Assembly (NCBI RefSeq): GCF_013294115.1
Contig: NZ_JABSNP010000002.1
Location: 248,001 to 312,000 of the forward strand
Reading direction: 5' to 3'
From: Hymenobacter caeli
GTDB taxonomy: Bacteria; Bacteroidota; Bacteroidia; Cytophagales; Hymenobacteraceae
DNA: 64,000 nt
The notes beneath the pieces were generated by a model. That model saw only the letters and a program-made list of their open reading frames with translations, searched no databases and was not told the origin of the DNA. Positions 54,661 through 62,228 of this stretch are shown here, piece after piece (position 1 is the first letter of the stretch; every line of letters starts with the position of its first letter). The position numbers and the translations under genes were made by a program.

Positions 54661-55098
54661 TTACTGCCCGGCCCCGGGGGCCGCCGGGTCGGCCAGGATG
54701 TCGGTGACGGTGCCCAGCGGGCCGAAATGCAGGCGCAGGCACGGGGCCGCCGAGCGGCGGTGGCCGGGCTGGCACTGGGGGCCCGGCACGAGGTAGTAGA
54801 TGTACACTTTCTCGGTGCCTTCGCGCAATTCTTCCTCGTCGGGGTGGCCGAGCAGGGCGGTGATGTCGTCGGCGCGGGTAAGGTAGAGCCGGTCGCGGGC
54901 CTTGAGCAGGGCGGGGAGCAGCGCGGCGCGGCGGCCCTGGCAGCCGTAGGCGTCGGCCCGCCAGGCCGCGGGCACAAAGCCCGGCAGGGGCGGAATGGCG
55001 TGGCCGCAGCTTCCCAGGGACAGCAGCGCCGCCGCGGCCACGGGGCCCGGCCGGCGCAGCGCCCGGCAAAAATTCAGAGACAAGGGCAAGAAAGGCAT
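54661..55098 (-). CDS. Small lipoprotein, BamE/SmpA-like in outline
   Basis: 145 residues from the ATG at 55098 ('MPFLPLSLNFCRALRRPGPVAAAALLSLGSCG'), with lipobox Leu-Gly-Ser-Cys near residue 30. The mature part has two helices, 'ALLKARDRLYLTRADDITALLGHPDEEELREGTEKVYIYYLVPG', then strands ending 'CLRLHFGPLGTVTDIL'. Helix, then 'LG.P', then an aromatic strand and 'F...G.V....' is the BamE/SmpA pattern, but the match is too weak to name it. Three further Cys are present. The longer upstream frame would bury the signal sequence. Confidence 0.65.
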   Translation of the reverse strand: MPFLPLSLNFCRALRRPGPVAAAALLSLGSCGHAIPPLPGFVPAAWRADAYGCQGRRAALLPALLKARDRLYLTRADDITALLGHPDEEELREGTEKVYIYYLVPGPQCQPGHRRSAAPCLRLHFGPLGTVTDILADPAAPGAGQ

Positions 55099-55254
55099 GG
55101 CGAAGCAAGGGTGAACACGGCCGCAAAGGTGGCCCCGGCCCGCCGAAATTCGCCCCGCGCCCCCCGGGGCCATAACCCCGGTGCTACCGGTGCGTTAGAG
55201 GAGCTTTGGCGGCGGAGTTCGTCGCTGGTTGTTCACCCTTCATTTCCCTTGGCC

Positions 55255-56070
55255 ATGCGCCTCAATTTACGCTTCATTATCGGCCTCATTGTGGCCGCCG
55301 TCACCCTGATTAGCTATTACTTTAACACGTCTACCAACGAGGTAACCGGCGAAAAACAACACGTGGGCAGCATGACGCCCGACCAGGAAATAGCCCTGGG
55401 TGTGCAAGCGGCCCCCAGCATGGAGCAGCAATACGGCGGCGAAAGCACCAACGCGCAGGCCACCCAAGCAGTGCAGCAGGTGGGCCAAAATATCATCAGC
55501 CACACCAAGGCCGGCCAAACGCCCTACAAGTTTCAGTTTCACTTGCTGGCCGACGACCAGACCATTAACGCCTTTGCGCTGCCCGGCGGGCAGGTGTTCA
55601 TCACCCAGGGCCTGCTGAAAAACCTGACCTCGGAAGGCCAGCTGGCCGGCGTGCTGGCCCACGAAATCGGGCACGTGGTGGCCCGCCACTCGGCCCAGCA
55701 GGTGGCCAAGTCCAACCTCACGCAAGGCCTGGCCGGGGCCGCCACCATCGCCAGCTACGACCCCAACAACCCCGGCCGCTCGGTGGCCAGCGCGGCCGTG
55801 GCCGCCGCCATCGTGAAGGTGGTGAGCCTGAACTTCAGCCGCGCCGACGAACTACAGGCCGACGAGCTGGCCACGGAGTTCACGCCCAAAGCCGGCTACG
55901 ACCCCCGCGCTATGGTTAAGGTGATGGAAATGCTCGACAGCAAGGGCGGCAGCGGCGGCCAGCCCGAGTTCCTCAGCACCCACCCCAACCCCGGCAACCG
56001 CATCGGCCACTTGCAGCAGGAAATTGCCCAGGAATTCCCGCAGGGGGTGCCGGCAGGACTGAAACAGTAG
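55255..56070 (+). CDS. M48 family zinc metalloprotease
   Basis: 271 residues. One N-terminal membrane helix or signal anchor ('FIIGLIVAAVTLISYYF') is followed by the M48 domain. 'GVLAHEIGHVVARHS' gives the zinc site (His126, Glu127, His130), and 'RADELQADELATEF' gives the third ligand Glu. 'FLSTHPNPGNRI' is another M48 block. It resembles BepA/LoiP/YggG-type periplasmic quality-control proteases rather than HtpX, which has several membrane segments. It should degrade misfolded envelope proteins. Its stop abuts the family K palindrome. Confidence 0.9.
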   Translation: MRLNLRFIIGLIVAAVTLISYYFNTSTNEVTGEKQHVGSMTPDQEIALGVQAAPSMEQQYGGESTNAQATQAVQQVGQNIISHTKAGQTPYKFQFHLLADDQTINAFALPGGQVFITQGLLKNLTSEGQLAGVLAHEIGHVVARHSAQQVAKSNLTQGLAGAATIASYDPNNPGRSVASAAVAAAIVKVVSLNFSRADELQADELATEFTPKAGYDPRAMVKVMEMLDSKGGSGGQPEFLSTHPNPGNRIGHLQQEIAQEFPQGVPAGLKQ

Positions 56071-56283
56071 TCTGAACCGCAGATTACGTGGATTTAACGG
56101 ATAAGAACGGATTTCTGATGCCTTCAATTAGGCGGTAAGTGGGTAGTCCAAGACCTCAATTTCCACCAGTACGGCAATAAAACCAAATTAAAAAGGCCAC
56201 TCGATGAGTGGCCTTTTTGGTTGCAAGTAAGCGGCTTTAGAAATCCGTTCTTATCCGTTAAATCCACTTAATCTGCGGTCTAG
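56068..56283. repeat. Large inverted repeat family K, copy 2, between convergent stops
   Basis: The left arm at 56076-56116 (CGCAGATTACGTGGATTTAA and onward) and right arm at 56239-56280 are near-exact inverted copies. The arms sit right behind the stops of the M48 and LON-domain genes. A terminator hairpin lies in the loop. The words match 20853-20910. Confidence 0.85.
56190..56218. terminator. Terminator in the loop of the family K palindrome
   Basis: AAAAAGGCCACTC / GAGTGGCCTTTTT with loop GAT, usable on both strands. Confidence 0.85.
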
Positions 56284-56912
56284 AAATTAGGCGGAATCAG
56301 CTCCTTGAAGTGGCCGTTCAGGCGCACGCGCTCCTTTAGGCGCTCGGTTTCGAGTACTACGGGCAGGGTGCGGTCGAGGTGCTCGCGCACCAGGTGCTGG
56401 CGCTCGGTTTCGCTGGTGGTGGCCAGGAGCTGGTATTCCTGCTCGGTGCTGAAGCCCACGTGGTGGGCGATGTCGAAGATGCGGTAGTCGGGGGCCAGCT
56501 CAAGGAGCAGCTTTTTCAGGCCCAGGGCCTCGTAGAGCTGGCGCACCTGGGCAGTGATGATTTGGCGCAGCAGCGGGTCGGATTCCTCGTCCTGCACGAT
56601 TTCCTCGATTTGGCCGGCGGCGTAGAGCTTGCCCGGGGCCTGCCGCTCAAACTTGCGCAGCCGGAACACGCCCACGGCGCGGCTGCGGATGTCCAGCTCG
56701 CCGTTGGCGTACGATTTCTCCACATTTACCAAGCGCATCTCGGTGCCCAGCTCGCTGAGCTGGTTGTCGAGGAACGGCGGGATGCCGAAGGAAATGTCGT
56801 TTTCCAGGCAGTCGCGCACCAGCTGGCGGTAGCGGGGCTCGAAGATGTGCAGGTTGAGCTTTTCGCCCGGGAAGACGACGAGGTTGAGGGGGAAGAGTGG
56901 AATGAAGCGCAT
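56280..56912 (-). CDS. LON peptidase substrate-binding domain protein
   Basis: 210 residues from the ATG at 56912, beginning 'MRFIPLFPLNLVVFPGEKLNLHIFEPRYRQLVRDCLEN', the classic start of the LON N-terminal (PUA-like) domain. It lacks the AAA+ and protease parts, so it is a stand-alone domain of a type found widely and of unsettled function. 'FGIPPFLDNQLSELGTEMRLVNVEKSYANGELDI' follows. No signal peptide. It ends at the family K repeat. Confidence 0.88.
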   Translation of the reverse strand: MRFIPLFPLNLVVFPGEKLNLHIFEPRYRQLVRDCLENDISFGIPPFLDNQLSELGTEMRLVNVEKSYANGELDIRSRAVGVFRLRKFERQAPGKLYAAGQIEEIVQDEESDPLLRQIITAQVRQLYEALGLKKLLLELAPDYRIFDIAHHVGFSTEQEYQLLATTSETERQHLVREHLDRTLPVVLETERLKERVRLNGHFKELIPPNF

Positions 56913-57008
56913 AAAACGAAAGTAAGCCAGGGCGGCGGGGGCGGTGCCCAATGATACGCCAGCCCGGCGACAACGCCGCACCGCCGCGCTTTGTTCGGCC
57001 CCGGGGCC

Positions 57009-58238
57009 CTATACCAGCTGCCGCAGCGCCATCTCGAACGAGCGTTGGGCCAGGCCGGTGGGCGCGGCGCTCTGCCGGTGGGTGCGGGCCAGGGCCGCTT
57101 CGATGACGCGCGACACGTCCTGGAAAATAGCCTGGTCGGTAATTTCGGCCCCGGTTTCCATCAGGTAGGCAAACACGCGGGCCATGCCGCAGTTGGCGAT
57201 GAAGTCGGGGATGACGGCGCAGTGCGCGTCGGCCCACTCGCCGGTGGGCCCGAAAAAGATGGCCGGGTCGGCAAACGGCACGTTGGCCCCGCACGAAATT
57301 ACTTCCAGGCCGCTGGCCACCAGGGCCCCTACCTGCGCCTGCGTGACGAGCCGCGAGGCGGCGGCGGGCACAAAAATCTCGGCCCCGGCTGCCCAGATTT
57401 GCCGGTTCACTTCCTCAAACGAGAGCATATCGGGCGCGTGCAGCGCGTTGCCGTCGCGGCCCAGAAACAGGGCCCTGACCTCTTCCAGCGGCAGCCCGGC
57501 GGGCCGCAGCAGGCCCCCGGCCCGGTCGATAATGCCCACGATGCGGGCCCCCTGGCTGGCCAGGTAGTAAGCCGCCGCCGCGCCCACGTTGCCCCAACCC
57601 TGGATGATGACGCGCTTGCCGGCCACCGCCGCGCCGGGCCACAGGGCGTAGTAGTGGCGCACGGCCTCGGCCACGCCGTAGCCGGTGATGAGGTCGGCCA
57701 CGGTGTACTTGCGGGCCAGGCTGGGCGAGTAGGCCGCGTCCTCCAGCACCTTTACGACGCCCTGGCGGAGCTGGCCGAGCTTCTGAATTTTCTGGGGCTC
57801 GGTGGCGCGGTAGTGGCCGTTCACCACGCCCTCCTGCGGGTGCCAGAGGCCGTAGTCTTCGGTGAGGGGGATGACTTCGTGGATTTCGTCCACGTTCAGG
57901 TCGCCGCCGGTGCCGTAGTAAGCTTTTAGTAAGGGAATTACGGCCTTGTACCAGCGCTCCAGCACGCCGCGCTTGCGGGGGTCCTGGGGGTCGAAGTTGA
58001 TGCCCGACTTGGCCCCGCCGATGGCGGGCCCCGACACGGTGAATTTCACTTCCATCGTCTTGGCCAGGCTCTCCACTTCGCGCTGGTCCAGGCCCTTGCG
58101 CATGCGGGTGCCGCCGCCGGCCGCCCCGCCCCGGAGCGAGTTAATCACCACCCAGCCCTCGGCTTCGGTTTCGGGGTCCTGCCATTCAAAAACGATTTCG
58201 GGGCGCTTCTGCTCGAATTGAGCGAGTAATTCTTTCAT
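57009..58238 (-). CDS. Glu/Leu/Phe/Val dehydrogenase (glutamate dehydrogenase type)
   Basis: Oxidatively deaminates an amino acid, most likely glutamate, with NAD(P). 409 residues from the ATG at 58238. An ATG at 58259 falls in the family A repeat and is rejected. The conserved dimerisation block is 'LRGGAAGGGTRMRKGLDQREV', the substrate Lys segment is 'GPAIGGAKSGINFDPQD', the nucleotide motif is 'VIIQGWGNVGAAAAYYLASQGA', and the 'ISCGANVPFADP' end is conserved. It lies downstream of hmgA and hppD on the same strand but is separated by a palindrome. Leucine or phenylalanine specificity is an open alternative given the tyrosine-catabolism neighbours. Confidence 0.88.
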   Translation of the reverse strand: MKELLAQFEQKRPEIVFEWQDPETEAEGWVVINSLRGGAAGGGTRMRKGLDQREVESLAKTMEVKFTVSGPAIGGAKSGINFDPQDPRKRGVLERWYKAVIPLLKAYYGTGGDLNVDEIHEVIPLTEDYGLWHPQEGVVNGHYRATEPQKIQKLGQLRQGVVKVLEDAAYSPSLARKYTVADLITGYGVAEAVRHYYALWPGAAVAGKRVIIQGWGNVGAAAAYYLASQGARIVGIIDRAGGLLRPAGLPLEEVRALFLGRDGNALHAPDMLSFEEVNRQIWAAGAEIFVPAAASRLVTQAQVGALVASGLEVISCGANVPFADPAIFFGPTGEWADAHCAVIPDFIANCGMARVFAYLMETGAEITDQAIFQDVSRVIEAALARTHRQSAAPTGLAQRSFEMALRQLV

Positions 58239-58254
58239 GAGTGACTTTAAATTC

Positions 58255-58344
58255 GTCATGCTGAGCGCAGCCGAAGCATCTCTCCCGCGTAGCTAATTAT
58301 GATTATTGCCGCGGGAGAGATGCTTCGGCTGCGCTCAGCATGAC
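58255..58344. repeat. Dispersed palindrome family A, copy 3 (perfect)
   Basis: Arms of 34 bases at 58255-58288 and 58311-58344 are exact inverted copies (GTCATGCTGAGCGCAGCC and onward to CTCTCCCGC) with a 22-base loop. It fills the gap between gdh and hmgA. Confidence 0.93.
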
Positions 58345-58354
58345 CGTTTTTCAA

Positions 58355-59521
58355 TTAAATAAGCGGTTCCAGCCACGATTTGTAGTAGGCGCCGTCGTCC
58401 AGGGCCATGGCGGCTTCGGTCAGCATCAGGGGCCGGAAGGTGTCAATCATCACGGCCCACTCGTCGGTGCCGGTTTTGCCGATGCTGCGCTCGTAGGCCC
58501 CCGGCGCGGGGCCGTGCGGAATGCCGCCGGGGTGCAGCGTGAGGTGGCCCGGCGCGATGTTGTTGCGCGACATAAAGTCGCCGTCCACGTAGTAAATTAG
58601 CTCGTCGGAGTCGATGTTGGAGTGGTGGTAGGGCGCGGGAATGGCCTGCGGGTGGTAATCGAACAGCCGCGGCACGAACGAGCAGACCACGAACGCCTTC
58701 GTCTCAAACTGCTGGTGCACGGGCGGCGGCTGGTGCACCTTGCCGGTAATGGGCTGGAAATCACGGATATTAATTCCGTAGGGGTAATTATACCCGTCCC
58801 AGCCCACCACATCAAACGGGTGCGACGGGTACAGCAGCTCGTGTAGCACGCCCTGCTTCTTGATCTTAATGATAAAGTCGCCCAGCTCGTCGTGCGTTTC
58901 CAGCTCGGTGGGCAGCTTGTAATCGCGCTCCGAATAGGGCGCGTGCTCCAGCAGCTGGCCGAAGTGGTTGCGGTAGCGCTTGGGTGTATAAATGGGGTGG
59001 AACGACTCGGTAATTAATAGCCGGTTGTCCTCCGAATCAAATGCAATTTGATAAATAATTCCGCGCGGAATTAATAGATAGTCGCCGGGCTCGAAACGGA
59101 TGTTGCCCAGCTGTGTGCGCAGCGTGCCGGGGCCCCGGTGAATAAATAGCAGCTCGTCGGCGTCGGCGTTTTTATAGAAATATTCCGTCAGCGAGTGGCG
59201 CGGCGCGGCCAGCGAAATGTGCACGTCGCCGTTCACCAGCACCGGCGTCCGGGCCCCTAAATAATCGTCCTGCGGCGCTACCTGGAACCCCTTGATCAAG
59301 CGCGCTTTAATGTTCTTTTCCACCGCAATTTTCGGAGTTAAATCCGTCTCGCCCAGCACTTCTTTCACCATCGTGGGCCGGCGCAGGTGATACATCAGCG
59401 ACGATGTGCCCTCGAAGCCGATGGTGCCGAATAGCTGCTCGTAGTACAGCCCGCCCCCAGGCTTCTCAAATACCGTGTGGCGCGTGTGCGGCAGTTGGCC
59501 AAGCTTGTGGTAAATGGGCAT
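58355..59521 (-). CDS. hmgA: Homogentisate 1,2-dioxygenase
   Basis: An iron enzyme that opens the homogentisate ring to maleylacetoacetate in tyrosine breakdown. 388 residues from the ATG at 59521 ('MPIYHKLGQLPHTRHTVFEKPGGGLYYEQLFG'). Upstream codons belong to the family E repeat. It has 'GDYLLIPRGIIYQIAF', 'LLYPSHPFDVVGWDGYNYPYGINI' and the His/Glu ligand region 'LTLHPGGIPHGPAPGAYERSIG'. It follows hppD on the same strand, the next enzyme of the pathway. The maleylacetoacetate isomerase and fumarylacetoacetase are not adjacent. Confidence 0.93.
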   Translation of the reverse strand: MPIYHKLGQLPHTRHTVFEKPGGGLYYEQLFGTIGFEGTSSLMYHLRRPTMVKEVLGETDLTPKIAVEKNIKARLIKGFQVAPQDDYLGARTPVLVNGDVHISLAAPRHSLTEYFYKNADADELLFIHRGPGTLRTQLGNIRFEPGDYLLIPRGIIYQIAFDSEDNRLLITESFHPIYTPKRYRNHFGQLLEHAPYSERDYKLPTELETHDELGDFIIKIKKQGVLHELLYPSHPFDVVGWDGYNYPYGINIRDFQPITGKVHQPPPVHQQFETKAFVVCSFVPRLFDYHPQAIPAPYHHSNIDSDELIYYVDGDFMSRNNIAPGHLTLHPGGIPHGPAPGAYERSIGKTGTDEWAVMIDTFRPLMLTEAAMALDDGAYYKSWLEPLI

Positions 59522-59548
59522 CTGGGTGGGTGGGAAAAGATTATTGTT

Positions 59549-59686
59549 CAACGGGGCGCCTCACACCCCGGCCCCCTCTCCGTGGGAGAGGGGGAGCCGA
59601 ACGATTTGCGAATGAAATCAGTCAAAAACTTCCTTACACCCCCCCCTCTCCCACGGAGAGGGGCCGGGGGGTTAGGCGCCCCGTTG
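59549..59686. repeat. Nested inverted repeat, family E
   Basis: Outer arms at 59549-59594 and 59640-59686 (CAACGGGGCGCCTCACACCC with matching complement). Inside each arm lies a second palindrome, CCCTCTCCGTGGGAGAGGG. It fills the hppD-hmgA gap and ends about 12 bases before the hppD stop. Confidence 0.88.
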
Positions 59687-59698
59687 GACGATTAGTGC

Positions 59699-60829
59699 CT
59701 ATAAATTGCCCCGGCGGTCCTGCTCGCGCTCCAGGCTCTCGAACAGGGCCTTGAAGTTGCCGGCGCCGAAGCTTTTGGCGCCTTTGCGCTGGATGATTTC
59801 GAAGAACACCGTGGGGCGGTCTTCCACCGGCTTTGTGAAGATTTGCAATAAATAGCCTTCCTCGTCGCGGTCGGCCATGATGCGCAGGTGGCGCAGGGCC
59901 TCCACGTCCTCGTCGATTTGGCCGACGTGGGCGCGCAGGTTGTCGTAGTAGCTGTCGGGGGTGTTCAGGAACTCCACGCCGCGGCTTTTCAATTCGCGCA
60001 CCGTGCCGATGATGTCGTCGGTGGCCACGGCGATGTGTTGCACGCCCTCGCCCTCGTAGAAATTCAGGTATTCCTCAATCTGCGACTTCTTTTTGCCCTC
60101 GGCGGGCTCGTTGATGGGGAACTTCACGTAGCCGTTGCCGGTGCTCATCACCTTGCTCATCAGGGCCGAGTATTCGGTCGTAATCTGCTTGTCGTCAAAG
60201 CTTAGGATGTTGGCGAAACCCATCACGTCCTCGTACCACTTCACGGTTTCGTTCATGCGGTTCCAGCCCACGTTGCCCACGCAGTGGTCCACGTGCAGCA
60301 GGCCGGCGGGGGCGGGGTTGAAGCCCGATTCCTGGGCCACGTAGCCCGGCATGAAGGCGCCGCGGTAGTTGCGGCGCTCCACGAAAAGGTGCACCGTTTC
60401 GCCGTAGGTGTAGATGCCGGCCGTGCGCACTTCGCCGTGGGCGTCGGTGAGGGTGCGGGGCTCCTGGTAGCTGCGGGCGCCGCGGCTCATGGTTTTCTCG
60501 TAGCTGGCGTAGGCATCGTCCACCCACAGGGCCAGGATTTTAACGCCGTCGCCGTGCTGGCGCACGTGCTCCGAAATTTCGTGGCCCGAGTGCATGGCCG
60601 TGGTCAGCACCAGCCGGATTTTGCCCTGCTGCACCACGTAGCTGGCGCGGTCGCGCACGCCCGTTTCGGGCCCCGCGTAGGCCACCGTCTGGAACCCAAA
60701 GGCCGCCTTGTAGTAGTAGGCCGCCTGCTTGGCGTTGCCCACGTAAAATTCGAGGTGGTCGGTGCCGAGCAGGGGCAGGAAATCGGCGGCGGCGCGCTGC
60801 TGAAGGGCTTGGGCTACTTGGGGTTCCAT
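59699..60829 (-). CDS. hppD: 4-hydroxyphenylpyruvate dioxygenase
   Basis: Converts 4-hydroxyphenylpyruvate to homogentisate with Fe(II) and O2, the second step of tyrosine catabolism. 376 residues. The three metal ligands are visible: His182 in 'LLHVDHCVGNV', His265 in 'EGVQHIAVATDDI' and Glu344 in 'VFFEIIQRKG'. Both VOC domains and the closing helix ('KSFGAGNFKALFESLE') are complete. The start ATG at 60829 is well placed. It is divergent from the LysR gene, with a 322-base gap holding a degenerate family A repeat, and is upstream of hmgA. Confidence 0.96.
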   Translation of the reverse strand: MEPQVAQALQQRAAADFLPLLGTDHLEFYVGNAKQAAYYYKAAFGFQTVAYAGPETGVRDRASYVVQQGKIRLVLTTAMHSGHEISEHVRQHGDGVKILALWVDDAYASYEKTMSRGARSYQEPRTLTDAHGEVRTAGIYTYGETVHLFVERRNYRGAFMPGYVAQESGFNPAPAGLLHVDHCVGNVGWNRMNETVKWYEDVMGFANILSFDDKQITTEYSALMSKVMSTGNGYVKFPINEPAEGKKKSQIEEYLNFYEGEGVQHIAVATDDIIGTVRELKSRGVEFLNTPDSYYDNLRAHVGQIDEDVEALRHLRIMADRDEEGYLLQIFTKPVEDRPTVFFEIIQRKGAKSFGAGNFKALFESLEREQDRRGNL

Positions 60830-60906
60830 GGGGCGGGGGTGGGATAAAAAGGGCGGGATGGAGGCGGATCTACAGGTGATGTTCTGGCTTATTGGTATTA
60901 ATTAGG

Positions 60907-61020
60907 CCGTCATGCTGAGCGAAACGAAGTGGAGCCGAAGCATCGCTATTGCTTCACTAATCAGAATTACTGACGCGGTAGATATGCTTCGGCTGCGCGG
61001 ACGCCAGATGAGCATGACGG
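60907..61020. repeat. Dispersed palindrome family A, copy 4 (degenerate)
   Basis: The left arm at 60907-60944 and right arm at about 60975-61020 carry the family A ends (GTCATGCTGAGCG, CAGATGAGCATGAC) but with inserted and changed bases. It lies between the divergent hppD and LysR genes. No other feature is seen in the rest of that gap. Confidence 0.75.
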
Positions 61021-61151
61021 CCTTTTTGCAGGCACAATTCAACCGCCTTGAATAGACCAGCCGACTCGCAATACTAACGCCCGTTAGGGCCCCAAGTCCA
61101 ATATCAGTTCCTTATGACGCCAATAAGAAATTCTTATCGAGCTTTGCGGAC

Positions 61152-62045
61152 ATGGAACTTCGCCAGCTGCGCTATTTCGCCGAGGTGGCCACTGCCCTGC
61201 ACTACGGCCGGGCGGCCGAGCGGCTGTGCGTGTCGCAGCCGGCCCTGAGCCAGCAGATTCAGTTGCTGGAGCGCGAGCTGGGCGTCGAGCTGTTCGACCA
61301 CCAGCAGCGCACCCGCCAGCGCAAAGTCGTGCTCACCGCGGCCGGCACCGCGTTTCTGGCCGATGCCCAGCGCCTGCTGCGCCTCAGCCGCGAGGCCATC
61401 GAAACGGTGCGCCGCGTGGGGGCCCCCCACAAAACCGTGGAGCTGGGCTACTACCAGCTGCTGCGCCCCGACCGCCTGGTGGGCATCGTGCAGCGCTTCG
61501 CCCAACACTTCCCCGACGTGCAGTTTCACCTCCACGAGCTGCCCACCTTCCGGGCCGTGCAGGAGGCGCTGCTGGCCGAAACCATCGACCTGGGCCTCAC
61601 GCTGTTGCCGCTGCTGCACGACGAGCTGGCGGCCCGGCCCTTCGGCCAGGGCGGACTGGCCGTGGCCCTGCCCGCCGCCCACCCGCTGGCGGGGCTGGCC
61701 GAGGTGCCGCTGGGGGCCCTGGCGCACGAGAAATGGGTGGAAATCAGCCGCCCGTTGCACCCGGTGTACGACGAGATTGAGCACCTCTGCCAGCAGGCGG
61801 GCTTCAGCCGGCGCGGGGCCATCGTGCAGGAAGTGTCGTCGCTGGAGCTGCTCAGCAACCTCGTCAGCCTGGGCATTGGCATCGCCTTTGTGCCCTCGTT
61901 CTTCGATTTGGAGCGGGTGCCGGGCGTGGTGGCCCGGCCGCTGCGCGTGCCCGCCGGCGCGGCCGAAGTGGTGCTCACGCAGTGCGTGGCCTACCTGGCG
62001 GCCCGCCCGGGGCCCCTGCTGCAAGCCTTGGTGGCCCTGGTGTAG
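61152..62045 (+). CDS. LysR-family transcriptional regulator
   Basis: 297 residues. The winged helix reads 'MELRQLRYFAEVATALHYGRAAERLCVSQPALSQQIQLLERELGVELFDHQ', the standard LysR DNA-binding start. The effector-binding domain is two lobes ('KTVELGYYQLLRPDRL', 'GIGIAFVPSFFDLERVPGVV'). LysR proteins usually control the divergent gene next to them, so hppD is the best candidate target, though this is inference. An effector from aromatic amino-acid catabolism would fit. Its stop TAG is inside the left arm of a palindrome shared with the convergent gene. Confidence 0.9.
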   Translation: MELRQLRYFAEVATALHYGRAAERLCVSQPALSQQIQLLERELGVELFDHQQRTRQRKVVLTAAGTAFLADAQRLLRLSREAIETVRRVGAPHKTVELGYYQLLRPDRLVGIVQRFAQHFPDVQFHLHELPTFRAVQEALLAETIDLGLTLLPLLHDELAARPFGQGGLAVALPAAHPLAGLAEVPLGALAHEKWVEISRPLHPVYDEIEHLCQQAGFSRRGAIVQEVSSLELLSNLVSLGIGIAFVPSFFDLERVPGVVARPLRVPAGAAEVVLTQCVAYLAARPGPLLQALVALV

Positions 62046-62228
62046 CCTGGACGCTGCGAGTCCGGGCGTTGGCCGGTAGCACGGTTGTAGCGCGGACTTT
62101 GTAGTCCGCGGCTCTGAACGGTCGATGCCCAATTACCGGCAGGACGAAGCGAGAGCCGCGGACTACAAAGTCCGCGCTGCACGCGCCGAGTCCGTTCAAC
62201 TGAGCGGACTCGCAGCGTCCAGGCTACA
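62041..62228. repeat. Nested palindrome: outer 24-bp arms with both stops, inner family C copy 2
   Basis: Outer arms at 62041-62064 and 62205-62228 (TGTAGCCTGGACGCTGCGAG and its exact complement) contain the TAG stop of the LysR gene and the TAG stop of the aminopeptidase. Inside, family C arms at about 62087-62110 and 62155-62178 (GTAGCGCGGACTTTGTAGTC) pair again. Confidence 0.88.
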
